Assembly (NCBI GenBank): GCA_029204225.1
Contig: CM055094.1
Span: forward strand, 7,363,143-7,427,142
Reading direction: 5' to 3'
DNA length: 64,000 nt
From: Diphasiastrum complanatum
Lineage: Eukaryota; Streptophyta; Lycopodiopsida; Lycopodiales; Lycopodiaceae
Below are positions 44,056-54,324 of the stretch, one piece after another. The notes under the pieces are model-generated. The model did not search any database and had not been told where the DNA came from. It saw nothing but the letters and a program-made list of their open reading frames with translations. Positions within the stretch are counted from its first letter, which is position 1. The number at the start of each line of letters is the position of its first letter. The position numbers and the translations under genes are program-made.

Positions 44056-44926
44056 TTAAGATCCAATAATCATTTGCTTAAACATGAATCTCATTTCATT
44101 TGAAGAGTTTATTGCTTTTGTAGCTTTCTTTTTGCTAATTTCTAACTTTTGAATTTTCAGGTCTATTCAGACTCATTTTTAGCATATAACTTCATTTTTT
44201 ATTTCTAATGTGATTTCGTAGACTTTTAGAGCTTTGTTTAGATTTCATTTGCACCAATTTGCAAGCATTAGATAAGGGATGCAAAAGTTATTGCAATTTT
44301 TCCATAAGCTGTCAAAATAGATGATTACAAATTCGTTTCACTTTGTTTGAATTTTTCATATTTGATTTGAGTAATTCATCCTAGTTTTTTTACATACCCT
44401 TTTAGAGCATTGTCTTAGCTTTAATTTGATCTATATGGCAAGTCATTTGGATAAGTATTCAAAAAGTTATGACAAATCTTGATTTCTAGCTCTAGTTTTA
44501 CTAGTTTTCTGTTTTCAAAATGTCCAGACCTATTCTGTTGTAAATTTGACCTACAAATCATCTTCAATTATTGATCTGATCCTATAACTTGATAGATCTT
44601 TTCTTAGCGTTTTAGAAGTACTGAGTTTTTGTGATTTGGATCAATAGTAAGAGAGTTATGATCAAATTAGTGAAGCTGGGTTAAATTTGCTAGAATTTTG
44701 GAAATTTTCCTTTGTATTTCTTGGTGGGAGAGAAGCACTTCAGAATTTCAATTTTGAAGTTTCTTTTTGCTGTAAATTTTTTTCAGTTTTTCCATTTTGA
44801 AAGGCCTGTAAGTCTTTTTATATCATTTTTCAAAAAAGAAAAAAAATTATTTAATTTTTTTTTTTTTGTTTTTGCAATATTGCTTTTGAGCGCGGGTGGA
44901 CTATTCAAAACGTTCGGCTATCCTAT
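44056..44926 (+). other. T-rich leader without coding
   Basis: Stop-rich leader with long T runs. Near its end the block AATATTGCTTTTGAGCGCG...CTATTTGCGCTTGAA (about 44877-44937) is repeated in diverged form at about 44996-45058 (AATATCGATTTCGAGTGCG...CTATTTGCGCTTGAA). Confidence 0.5.
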
Positions 44927-46295
44927 TTGCGCTTGAAACCGATATTCCGAAGAAAAAAAAGAAAAACCAAAAATAAAAAACTTTTTTTTTTCTCCAATAT
45001 CGATTTCGAGTGCGCTTGCTTATTGTGCACTTATTCTAATAGTCTATTTGCGCTTGAATTTTCTAAAGATGAAGACAATCCTAGCAATGAGTTAGATGAG
45101 CAAAGCGAAAATGATAAAGCTAATGAGCAAAGCAATGACAACGAGTTAGATGAGCAAAGTAATGACGAGAGTCAAGTTCTAGATTCAGTAACAGTTGATG
45201 ACAACGGAAGTCCTATTTGGGATTTAGATCAAAATGGTCAAACAAATGTGGGTTGTCAAATCAAGAATAATGCTATGTTGAAAGAAAGTCACTCAAGGCA
45301 TTTATGCAACTTTCAAAACAAAGGCTATGTGGCACCGATATTCCATGGTTTGGAATGCTTCTTGGAATGACTATTTTAAGAATCCAATATGTTCAATTTG
45401 ATTTATAAGCTTTCAAGGATTTATTTTTGACAATGAAGTAATGGAGTATGAGGTATTCAACATGGATACTGCTAGAAATGAACAGATTCCATTAATCCAT
45501 AGAAATCCAACTTGTATCAATACTTTGGATTATTGTTCAATGCCTCATGGGTCCATTTTACAAGAGATTAGAGTGGCTTTTGTTGGAGAATCTTATTTCT
45601 TTGGATTCACTAGAACTCAACTACCAGCATCTAATTTGCGTGTATATTTGGAAAATATGGACATGAATAATGATTGGGAATGTTCTCTCAATCAATCAAC
45701 ACTCTATTGGAAACTGATTTTTAAATATGCCAGCAATCTATAGCAGCTTCTTTGGAGAAGTTTGCATTGCTCGGTGGGTTTTAACAAGATAAATATTCGA
45801 TTGAGTAATGTCAACAATGCTTTTCTACAGTGGGAGAATCAAAATGGTAGAATTGTTATTTCCATGGGTCGACCTTGGAATACATATACGTTATCTTGTA
45901 TCAATGCTTCAAGTGTATGCATGGCCAATTATGGTTTACTAATTTCTGAAAGTAAATTTTATTTAAAATCCAAACTGGCAAAAGCAAAATTCAACTCTAT
46001 TGGGCATATCCAAGCAACACTTTTCAATGAGATTGACTTGTCTTGGCCAAGATTTGAAGAAATATATTTTGGTCAACATTATGCCCAGAGAAATGCTTCA
46101 TTGTACGACCAAGTGTCATTCTTAATGTTGACTACTTCATATGGAGCATTTTTATTTGAACAACAACTCATGACTACCATTGCTCATGGAAGAATTGTAA
46201 TTTTCTTTATCAAGTTGGTCAAACAGCATGGATTTCCAGCTACAACAGAAGATTCGGATGCAAGACAAAAACAAGAATCCAAGGGAATTAGATAA
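44927..46295 (+). pseudogene. unrecognised coding-like segment inside the LTR element
   Basis: Three frames of coding character follow in one direction. The first (to 45370) carries an acidic repeat: (N)ELDEQS(E/N)D occurs three times, then VTVDDNGSPIWDLDQNGQTN. The second (45441-45743) reads MEYEVFNMDTARNEQIPLIH and VAFVGESYFFGFTRTQLPAS. The third (45762-46295) reads WENQNGRIVISMGRPWNTYT and ALFNEIDLSWPRFEEIYF-like text (TLFNEIDLSWPRFEEIYFGQ). No retrotransposon or named plant domain is recognised. It may be a captured host-gene copy, an unfamiliar gag, or part of another element. Two frame breaks show it is no longer intact. Confidence 0.45.
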
Positions 46296-46309
46296 GCATC
46301 TGATTTGGT

Positions 46310-46882
46310 ATGATGTTGAAGAAAGATGTGTGGGAAGTCGTCACAGGTGATGAGAGAAGGCCGCCAAATGAAGCAGACATCAAAGTGTTCAACAAAAAGA
46401 TGAGGAAAGCTTTGACCTTCATTAACTTGTCAGTGAAGGATCACATCATTACCCACATTTGTGATGCTATTACACCCAGACAGGCATGGGATGTGCTAAA
46501 GGAGCAGTTCGAGACATCAAATCCATCAAGAATCATGTTTCTTAAGTCAAAGTTGAATAGTGCCCGCATGGAACAAGGAGAGCACATTCAGATGTACATG
46601 ACCAGAATCAAGACAATGAGAGATGAACTGCATTCTATTGGAAAGCGCATACGTGATGTGGAGCTGGTGCATAATGCATTATGCGGCATTGCAGAATCCT
46701 ATCAGATGTTTGTGAGCAGAATAGCATCAAGAGAAAGATTGCCAACCTTTGATGAGCTCACAGGAACCTTGATGCAGGAAGAGCAACGACGAGAAATGGT
46801 GAAAGCTAGACGTCAAAATACTGACGATCAGGCACTTGCGACATGCCAAAAACAAGGCAAGGCAGGGCAAGAAGAAGTCTAA
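46310..46882 (+). pseudogene. family-1 copia gag, 5'-truncated
   Basis: One frame of 190 codons reads DVWEVVTGDERRPPNEADIK, DHIITHICDAITPRQAWDVL, KSKLNSARMEQGEHIQMYMT, RIRDVELVHNALCGIAESYQ and SRIASRERLPTFDELTGTL. The first 30 or so residues of gag, including the LDG.NY..WK motif, are missing. Near 46850-46865 a one-base difference (GGCAGGGCAAG) moves the zinc-knuckle region into the pol frame. Confidence 0.9.
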
Positions 46883-49145
46883 GCAGCAATTTGCCAAGTC
46901 TCAGGAGGATGAGGGATCTTCCAGCAAAACTAAGAAGAAAGGCAAGTGCTTCCATTGTGGTAAAAAGGGCCATTGGAAGAGTGAATGTCGCAAATTCCTG
47001 GCGGAACAAAGCAAGGGAAAACCAAAACAAGCAGGTAACCTTGTCGATGAAGGTGAGATTGAAGACTCTAGCATCTTCATATCTGCATTGTCATCTAATC
47101 AAGATGATCAAGCATGGTATATTAACTCAGGAGCCACAAGACACATGACAGGTAACAAGAATTGGTTCAGTAGTTTGAAGGTGTTGGATAATGGAACATC
47201 TGTTTCACAAGCAAATGGTGAGGTGTGCATGATCAAGGGGATAGGCACAGTTTCAATCCAACTACCTGATGGCAAAAGCAGGATGATCAAGGAGGTACTT
47301 TACGTACCAGGTTTGAAGAAAAATCTACTTTCTGTTGGAGTCATTACTGATCAAAAGTTGAAAGTAGAATTCGCCCATGATCGTTTCTTTGTGAAGGATG
47401 CAAACCAAAAGTTCAAAGTTATTGCGAATGGAGTAAGAGAGCCCAATACAAAATTGTACAGGCTGAATGCTACAATCAAGGGGCAACATGGACTTGTATC
47501 ATCCGTTCCTTCGCAAACTGAGTTTTGGCACAAGAGGCTTGGTCACTTGAACTTGGGAAGCCTCAGTTTGATGAGAAAATTGGAGATGGTAACAGGACTG
47601 CCTACCATAGAGGATCACTTGAAATCGATGTGCGAATCTTGTGTCTATGGAAAGCAGCATCGAGAGAAGTTCAATAAAGGGGGTGTTGCAAGAGCAAAGA
47701 ACATCCTGGATTTAATCCACATAGATTTATGCGGGCCTATGAGGACCATGTCCTTAGGAAAAGCCTTCTATTTCATGACCTTTATTGATGATATGTCACG
47801 TAAGACGTGGATCTACTTCTTGAAGAAGAAATCAGATGCTTTTGATAACTTCAAGAACTTCAAAAACTTGGTTGAAAATCAGACAGGTAAGAAGAACAAA
47901 GTCCTAAGATCAGATAGTGGAGGTGAGTATAAGTCTAATGACTTCAATGATCTTTGTGATCAATGTGGGATTAGAAGACAATTTACGCAAGCTCATACTC
48001 CTGCTCTCAATGGTGTAGCTAAGCGCAAAAATTGTACGATTGTGGAAAGTGCCAGATCTATGTTAGTTGAGATGAAACTACCAAAAGATTTTTGGTCAGA
48101 AGCATGTAGCACGGCAGTCTATCTTCAAAATAGAAGTCCTACCATTGCCATACCAAAAAGAACACCTGAGGAAGCATTCACCCAAATTAAAAAAACCTTG
48201 TTACATCCCCAAAAAAAGATACGTTCCCAAGTTATGAACTTAGAAAAGATCTTTTGTTTCCTAGGATATGATGATCACGTGAAGGGCTATAGATGTTTCG
48301 ATCCAGTCAAAAACAAAATCCATATAAGCCAAGATGTTATCTTTGATGAATCCAAGATGTATGAAGATGAAGATGCTGAGAAGATAGACACATCCAGTAA
48401 GAAAAATGGTATAGTGAGGATACCACCTGATGATGATCCATTCATTGACCTTCCGAGTGATGAACATGAGAATACATCTCAAGATACTACTTCTCAACCT
48501 CAAGAAACAGGTTGGAGAGGTAGGGACAAACCTTTTGGTGCAAAAAGGATTGAAATTGCAGGTGCCAAATGCAAGGAGAAGGATGTACCGTGGGATACAT
48601 TTTCACCAGGAAGCCGATCACCTAACAGAAATCTCCCTAAGTGGTTTGAGATATTGATGGAGAGCCGCGACATAGATGACTTTCCAGGATCATCTAACCA
48701 GGGAGAGCTACGAAGATCAACAAGAGAGAAGATACTACCTGAAAGGTATGAAGCAAATTATGCTCTCTTATCTAGCATTATTCAAAGCAAAGAACCTTCG
48801 ACTTATAGTGAAGCGAAGGATGACGATATTTGGATCAAGGCCATGGGAGAGGAGATGGAGTCAATTGCTAAGCATAGCACATGGGACTTAGTAGAACCAC
48901 CAGTTGGCAAGAAACCCATTGGTTGCAAATGGGTATACAGAACTAAGTACCATGCAGATGGAAGCATAACAAAGCACAAAGCAAGATTGGTAATCAAAGG
49001 GTACGCACAAAATAAAGGCATTGACTATGAGGAGACCTTTGCGCCAGTTTGTAAGTGGAATACTCTACGTCTACTTATTGCTTTAGCTTCACATTTTGGT
49101 TGGCCTTTTCCATATGGATGTAAAATCTGCTTTTCTAAATGGTGA
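46836..49145 (+). pseudogene. family-1 copia pol, first frame: zinc knuckle, protease, integrase, RT start
   Basis: The 769-codon frame has the knuckle CFHCGKKGHWKSEC and protease AWYINSGATRHMTGN, in which the catalytic Asp is replaced by Asn. It continues with FWHKRLGHLNLGS, CESCVYGKQHREKF, LIHIDLCGPMRTM, FIDDMSRKTWIYFL and LRSDSGGEYKSNDF. HTPALNGVAKRKNCTIVESA shows A-L-N-G-V-A-K-R instead of the usual Q-N-G-V-A-E-R, so the catalytic Glu is Lys. Later blocks are PKRTPEEAF, the RT start CKWVYRTKYHADGSITKHKA and DYEETFAPVCKWNTLRLLIA. It runs out at HFGWPFPYGC after a one-base shift near 49105. Confidence 0.93.
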
Positions 49146-50322
49146 GTTAGAAGAAGAAGTGTTCATGGATCAACCTGAAGGCTTTGTAACAAAAGGACAG
49201 GAAAATAAAGTATGTCGCTTGAAGAAAGTGCTTTATGGTCTTAAACAAGCACCACGTGTGTGGTATAGCAGGATTGATGCCTACTTTTGTTCAAAGGGGA
49301 TGGTGAGAACACATTCTGATCCAAATCTATATGTCTTATGCTTTGATTGTATGGTTGCTTTGATTGCTCTTTATGTTGATGACTTGATTATTACGGGAAA
49401 TAATCAAGAGATGATGGACATGATCAAGAAAGACCTCATGGAACAATTTGAGATGACGGATCTCAGCCTGATGCATTATTGCCTTGGAGTAGAAGTGTGG
49501 CAAAAAGGACATGAAGTGGGTTTAACACAGGTGAAGTATGTCAAAGAGTTGCTGCACAGGTTTAGGTTGCAGGACTGCAAACCAGTAAACACTCCTATTG
49601 AACCAGGTAAAAAGCTTTCTAAGCTTGATGAATCACAGTCATTTGATGCTATGCTATATAGACAGTTAGTAGGGAGCTTGATTTACCTTACCACAACTAG
49701 ACCAGATATATGCTATGTTGTTGGCATTGTAAGTCAGTTTATGGCAGCACCTACGGAAACGCATTGGAAAGTAGCTAAACGCATTTTGCGTTATGTGAAA
49801 GGCACTTCAGAGTATGGCTTGATTTACAGGAAGCATGATGGTTTACCTGAGTTGTGTAGCTATGTGGATGCGGACTGGGGAGGTGACTATGATGATCGTA
49901 GATCCACCACAGGATATATATTTCAGTTTTGTGGTAATTGCTTTTCCTGGTCTAGTAAGAAGCAAAGTACAATTGCTCTTTCCAACACAGAAGCAGAGTA
50001 TAAGGCAATGTTTAGTGCTGCACAAGAAGCTATATGGTTGAGACAAATCTTGGAAGAAATTGGCATGAAGCAGAAAAATCCCACGACTTTACATAGCGAC
50101 AGTCAGAGTGGCATTCAGCTAGCAAAGAATCCAGTGTTCCATGCAAGAACTAAACACATTGAGATTCAATATCACATCATACATGAGAGGCTGCTGAGTC
50201 ATGAAATTCATGTTGTTCATTGTAGCACAGAAGAACAACTAGCTGATATTTTCACTAAGCCACTTACTGGAGAAAAGTTTGATAAGTTTAGATCAAAGCT
50301 TTCTGTACTTAAAGTTTGTTGA
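49096..50322 (+). pseudogene. family-1 copia pol, second frame: RT and RNase H
   Basis: FHMDVKSAFLNGELEEEVFM, YGLKQAPRVWYSRIDAYF, LIALYVDDLIITGNN (YVDD at 49372-49383) and LSLMHYCLGVEVW, then LVGSLIYLTTTRPDICYVVG. RNase H follows with YVDADWGGDYDDRRSTTGYI, WSSKKQSTIALSNTEAEYKA, LHSDSQSGIQLAKNPVFHAR, TKHIEIQYHIIHERLL and EQLADIFTKPLTGEKF. It ends with a normal stop at 50320-50322. RT and RNase H catalytic residues look intact here; only the upstream frameshift disconnects them. Confidence 0.93.
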
Positions 50323-50376
50323 CTTAAAAGCTATGTATATGACTGTATAAAAAGTAGACTCTACTTTAAGGGAGAG

Positions 50377-50651
50377 AGTTAGAATAAAAGTAGAATCATT
50401 GTGTTACTGTACTGTGGGTCCTATCAGTGGATAAGGATAAGTTGGCCTCGCCACGAGGCAAGTCGACGGGACACGCGTCCCGCCAACGGCAATTTGGGTC
50501 ATGCATGGGTTGCCTGAGTGAACAACTATATGTACAATATAATTTCATTTTGAAAAATATAGTTGCTATGTGAGCTTGCTGAGGAGAGTGATTTTTTGTC
50601 TGTGTTACTGTGTAGCATGATCTGTGTTCTCGTGCAAAGCAAATTCTAAGT
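50377..50651 (+). repeat. family-1 3' LTR
   Basis: AGTTAGAATAAAAGTAG to AAATTCTAAGT, 275 bases, matching 20315-20583 and 56639-56912. The hairpins GCCTCGCCACGAGGC (50445-50459) and GACGGGACACGCGTCCCGCC (50465-50484) are retained. Confidence 0.92.
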
Positions 50652-50657
50652 GAAGTG

Positions 50658-51209
50658 TCATGTACTTCTAGTACATCAAAGTTTATCGACGCATTAGAAT
50701 ATCCAATGTAAGCTTTGTAGGCCCAAAAGCAGCTATTAGCCTTAAGAACAAGGTGGTTCCCCCTTTAGGCCCTCCAAAGTACTTAATAAGGATGATAGGC
50801 CAACAAGAGCCCAAATACACTTCATAAGACTTAATAAGGGCTAACTATCTTCTAACATAGTTATGTTTAGTTAAGTTAGGGGACTTGTCTATAAGTAGGC
50901 AAGAGACATCAGTTTTGGGATCTTTTGGCTCATTTGCAATTGAGAGAACTAGGAGCTCCATCTCCTCTTCCTCCTTTGTGAATGTGAGCATTGGGATCTT
51001 GATCTTGCTAGGTATCATGTGTCCCATCACATGAATTCATGTACTCCTCACCCTCCATTATGGAATCCATCTCCTTTTGAGCTTCACTTTGATGTGAGCT
51101 TTGTGGTAGCTTGTGGTTATTTTTCATCTTTGGTTCTCTTCAACATAGGTGTGGTGGTTGCCTCCTTGTTCTAGCTTGCTTGGCTTGGATTGAGAGGTAT
51201 GGCACATGA
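50658..51209 (+). repeat. 3' LTR of the chimeric element
   Basis: Same length and ends as 43486-44037. Only GAAGTG separates it from the inner copia LTR, so the outer element lacks a recognisable polypurine tract. Confidence 0.9.
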
Positions 51210-51210
51210 A

Positions 51211-51731
51211 ACCTGCTTGGGCAACCGGCTACTGTCGATTTCCGTCTTTGCCAAAGGCAAATGTGGCCCTCTACTGTTGCGCCTTTATTGCCTATGCCTA
51301 TTGCGCACCGTAACCCGGCAATGCCGCTGTTGTCCAATTCGGCATCGCAGCCCAGCATTGAGGCCTTTCATCATCAAGATCACTCCTTGTTTACATCAAT
51401 TGCACCCCTTCAGCATCAGAGCATTGCTGAGATTTTGTCACCTGAGCAATTGCAACATGCGGCACCTTCTTTGTATGTTTTGTCTTTTGTTGATCATTTA
51501 AAAATTTAGCCGAGATCTTTTTCTTTGCCCTTACCCACTTTGTTGGGTGCTAGTGTCTCCACCTTACCTCAACTTTGGGAAGATTATCCTTTGGAAGATC
51601 TTGTCTCATCTCTTTTAAGAACTCCTGGACAGTCTCTGCTTGAGCAAGATATTGAGACTCGTCCATTATCCTCGGGTAGCATCGCCATTGATGACATTCC
51701 TACCCCCATCATAAAGGGCCACGTGCTTTAG
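51211..51731 (+). pseudogene. LINE ORF1, carboxyl-terminal part
   Basis: From the right copy of ACCTGCT the ORF1 frame continues as LLGQPATVDFRLCQRQ, then MWPSTVAPLLPMPIAHRNPA to LYVLSFVDHLKI and a stop at about 51509. A further frame (51525-51731) reads LPQLWEDYPLEDLVSSLLRT and is probably the same protein after a nonsense change. The region is low in recognisable motifs, as is usual for the linker part of plant LINE ORF1. Its role as ORF1 is inferred from position between the zinc knuckle and the ORF2 endonuclease. Confidence 0.7.
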
Positions 51732-51807
51732 CACCTTCTGTTGCTTTGTTGTCAGCTGTTCCTACGAGGATCTCAAAGAAACGACGTGCTTCTATGCCAT
51801 CGGACAC

Positions 51808-52480
51808 ATGAATATCTATTCTTGGAATGCTAGAAGCCTTAATGATCTGCTGAGATGTTCTTGCCTGGTTGGAGTTATTGTATCTTATCCATGCCGAAAT
51901 GTTATCATTGGCCTGCAAGAGACTAAATTACGAGAGTTCAATCATCATTGCTTGATTAAGAAATTTGTAGCTTCTTTTCATTATGTGGTGTCTCCGGTGC
52001 AAGGGACACATGGTGGAGTTTAAACCCTTGTCTCTCGCGATTGGCAAGTGCTTTCCAACTCTTTTGACCCAAATGGCCGGTGGGCTCTCCTCCAGGTCAA
52101 CAAACATGGGTTTGTCTTTTCTATCCTTAACTTCTATGCTCCCACCTCCTCTTTGCTTCGGACTAACTTTAGGTATAACATGCCTTCTATCTCGGATGAC
52201 CGTCTCATAGTTCTTGGGGACTTCAATATGTATATTGACCTTTCTAGTCCAATTTCTCTTTCTGCTTCCAAGTCTTGCCTGGTCTTGCTTCCAATCTTCT
52301 CACTCTCTCCTTGATGCTAATCACTCCCTTCGCGACTTCCTGCATCACACTTGGACTAACTATCTCCTTTACTTCGGCATGTCTTGATCGTTTTTACATC
52401 TCCTCTTCTACCTCTTGGCTTAGACTTCATTCTATCGAGATGCATAACTTCACTACGCTTTCTGACCACAATCCTATCCT
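51808..52480 (+). pseudogene. LINE ORF2 endonuclease domain
   Basis: MNIYSWNARSLNDLLRCSCL starts the AP-endonuclease-like fold (usual WN.RGL). Then come NVIIGLQETKLREFNHHCL with the catalytic Glu (QET), SFDPNGRWALLQVNKHGFVF, NFYAPTSSLLR and LIVLGDFNMYIDLSSP (GDFN). After a frame change follow a degraded DR/RLD segment and TTLSDHNPILLKC with the final SDH. All main endonuclease motifs can be found, in three frames, so the enzyme is broken. It nicks target DNA for LINE integration. Confidence 0.85.
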
Positions 52481-53400
52481 CCTCAAGTGTCATTTTCACC
52501 CCTTGCTTTTTGTTTCTTTCTTCTCTTCTTTTGTCATGAATTCGTCTCTCCTTGTTTTTGACTCCATTATTTCCTCACCACTTCAACTCTTGAGATCTAA
52601 TGCTCTTCCTCACCACATAATCCATGATTGTGTTGCTTTCCTTCGTGAATATGACAAGGTCAAACGCCGTTCCTTAGACCGAGTTAAATTGCTGGCCTCT
52701 TCTCTTTTGGTTCATATTGCTTCTTCTCGTGCCATGGCTCAAAATTCTTCACTCTTTGCTGTCCTTTGCCACATCGATGCTCATGTTGTTGCTAGCCTTA
52801 TGCTTCGTTCTAGACTACTCTGGCTCAAACACGGTGACCTCCCTAACTTTTTCTTCTTCCGCACCCTTCATCGTCGTCGCTCTGCTTCCTTTGTACAGTC
52901 CCTTAATCATGACGGTTCCGTCCTTCATGATTCTCCTGCTATGCTAAGGGCTTTTCTCTCTTCCTTCCAATCGCTTTCCTCCCCTTCCTTGCCTAACCAA
53001 CATAGATTGATTGCCTTCAATTCTTCTGATCAGACCCTCCCCTTGGATTCTTCTACCCTCCTGACTACCCCCTTCTCTTTACAAGAACTTCATATGGCCC
53101 TTCTATTGCTCCCCTGGCCAAGAGCCCTGGCCTAGATGGAATTATCCCTCAATTTTTCCTCTCTTTCTAGTCGCATTTGGGACCTTACTTGCTGGACCTC
53201 GCCCAACAGGCCCTTTCAAGAATTCTTCCCTCTGCTATCTCTGAGGGTATGATTAAGCTCATTTTTAAAAAGCCCTTTCCCCTTTTTTTGTCGGACTTTC
53301 GTCCCCTTACTATGTTGAATACCTCTTACAAGATCATTGATAAGGCCATGACCCTTCATCTTCGCCATCGCTTCTGAGCCTCTTTCCATGAATTTTCCAA
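52480..53400 (+). pseudogene. LINE ORF2 reverse transcriptase, amino-terminal part
   Basis: The frame to 53135 has the ORF2 linker (AFLREYDKVKRRSLDRVK, RSRLLWLKHGDLPNFFFFRT, RRRSASFVQSLNHDGSV), typical of 'L.q.sr..Wl..GD.NT.fFh...'. It continues into LAKSPGLDGIIPQFF in a shifted frame. Then 53177-53377 reads LLDLAQQALSRILPSAISEG, MIKLIFKK and DFRPLTMLNTSYKIIDKAMT, matching the start of the LINE RT. The sequence ends before the palm motifs. Confidence 0.85.
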
Positions 53401-53643
53401 TGACCTATCCACCAAGGAATTGTGTCATAAAGGATGGCAAGGACGTTATGTTGGGCAATTTTTATGGCAAGGTGACCTAATGGAAAGTTCACTAGAAAAT
53501 TCATTCATTATGTAAAACATGATTGATGCAACCCAGAATGGCAAGTAAAACTTAATGTCTCTTTACATGGGACCACTCCACTCCACCCTCTCTCTCTAAA
53601 AGAGTAGGAACCGTAATTGGCATGAGGAGTGATAGCGGATAGG
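53400..53643. other. junction region without a gene
   Basis: GCAAGGACGTTATGTTGGGC and following bases show no coding. LINE similarity ends and the next LTR starts at about 53644. Confidence 0.3.
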
Positions 53644-54324
53644 TGTTGAATGTTCATAGGCTCTGAACATCTGTGTTCAGAGCCATATTCAATTGGCCTT
53701 CAATTAAAGGGCCAATTACGCCCGATAGCAGGCCGTGAGCAGGCCTACTACCATGTAAAATCAGTCAATTTCAAGGCATACATTTTGTAGTGAGGCAGAT
53801 CCTTCTACTCATTACAACCTACTAAATTGTTGGCATAGGATGGAAATGAGGGCATTTGGCAATGGAAATGAGGGTTTTGGGTGGACAACAAGTTGAAGCA
53901 TTGTGGAAGCCCCAAGATTAGACTTTAACTAACTTCCTATCCACAACTTATAGGTTTTATTACAAAATATCTTCTTCTTGCTAAATATCTAATTAGTATT
54001 AAATGCTATCTGCCTCATTTATTACAACCGCCTTTGAATGTGCAAAGTAGGAAACTGTTAACGCGAAGCATTGGGTCGGATTTTAGACCGACGATATCGA
54101 AATTTACAAGTATCAAAAAATGTACAATGACTCGAAAAATATACACCAACTCAAAAAATTTAGAATGTTTCAAGTCGATTCAATATCAAAAAATTCTAGA
54201 AAATTTGATCTTGAAATTTTTTATCTTCTATTCAAAAAATGTGAGCCTTCTTTTTCTGGGTTTTGGACAGCTTTCAAGATGCTCATTAATGAATAGATTT
54301 GAGGTTGAGCATCGAATTCCAACA
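53644..54324 (-). repeat. 3' LTR of a minus-strand copia
   Basis: On the minus strand it starts TGTTGGAATTCGATGC right after the polypurine run AAGGAGGAG (54333-54325). It probably ends at the TTCAACA at 53644-53650 (about 681 bases). The start is firm; the end is inferred from the TGTTGAA/TTCCAACA inverted pair. Confidence 0.6.
53659..53717. repeat. two adjacent hairpins in the LTR
   Basis: GGCTCTGAACA-TCTG-TGTTCAGAGCC (53659-53684) has a perfect 11-bp stem. AATTGGCC (53691-53698) then pairs with GGCCAATT (53710-53717). They are followed by the direct repeat GCAGGCC GTGA GCAGGCC. Confidence 0.85.

Larger units (their letters stand above)
46300..50651 (+). mobile_element. family-1 copia, 5'-truncated, nearly full pol and 3' LTR
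   Basis: It begins abruptly inside gag at the codons matching 'LIKKDMWDVVTGD' of the copy at 21.9 kb. It then carries gag, protease, integrase, RT and RNase H, a polypurine tract (TTTAAGGGAGAG) and the 3' LTR (50377-50651). This is the most complete coding copy of the family in the window, with two frameshifts and several active-site changes. Confidence 0.92.
43486..51209 (+). mobile_element. chimeric LTR element with 552-bp LTRs
   Basis: The 5' LTR (43486-44037) and 3' LTR (50658-51209) are both 552 bases and begin TCATGTACTTCTAGTACATC and end ACATGA. A primer-like TGGTATCAGGGC follows the 5' LTR. The interior holds a T-rich leader, an unrecognised coding-like segment (44927-46295), and then a family-1 copia gag-pol with its own 3' LTR ending six bases before the outer 3' LTR. 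The outer element has no pol of its own in view. It is either a non-autonomous element that received a copia insertion followed by loss of the copia 5' end, or a chimera formed during reverse transcription. Confidence 0.85.
42520..53400 (+). mobile_element. L1-type LINE split by an LTR element
   Basis: ORF1 (42523 to about 51731, interrupted) and ORF2 (51808 to about 53400) belong to one LINE. The LTR element 43486-51209 sits inside ORF1. Joining at the shared 7-mer ACCTGCT restores a continuous frame (...CPFQHLL then GQPATVDFRLCQ). The LINE ends within RT at about 53400; the RT palm, carboxyl end and poly(A) tail are missing. Confidence 0.85.

Noticed and set aside
44927-46295. Endogenous virus or envelope-like gene
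   Set aside because: No viral motif, signal peptide or membrane segment could be pointed to; left as unrecognised.
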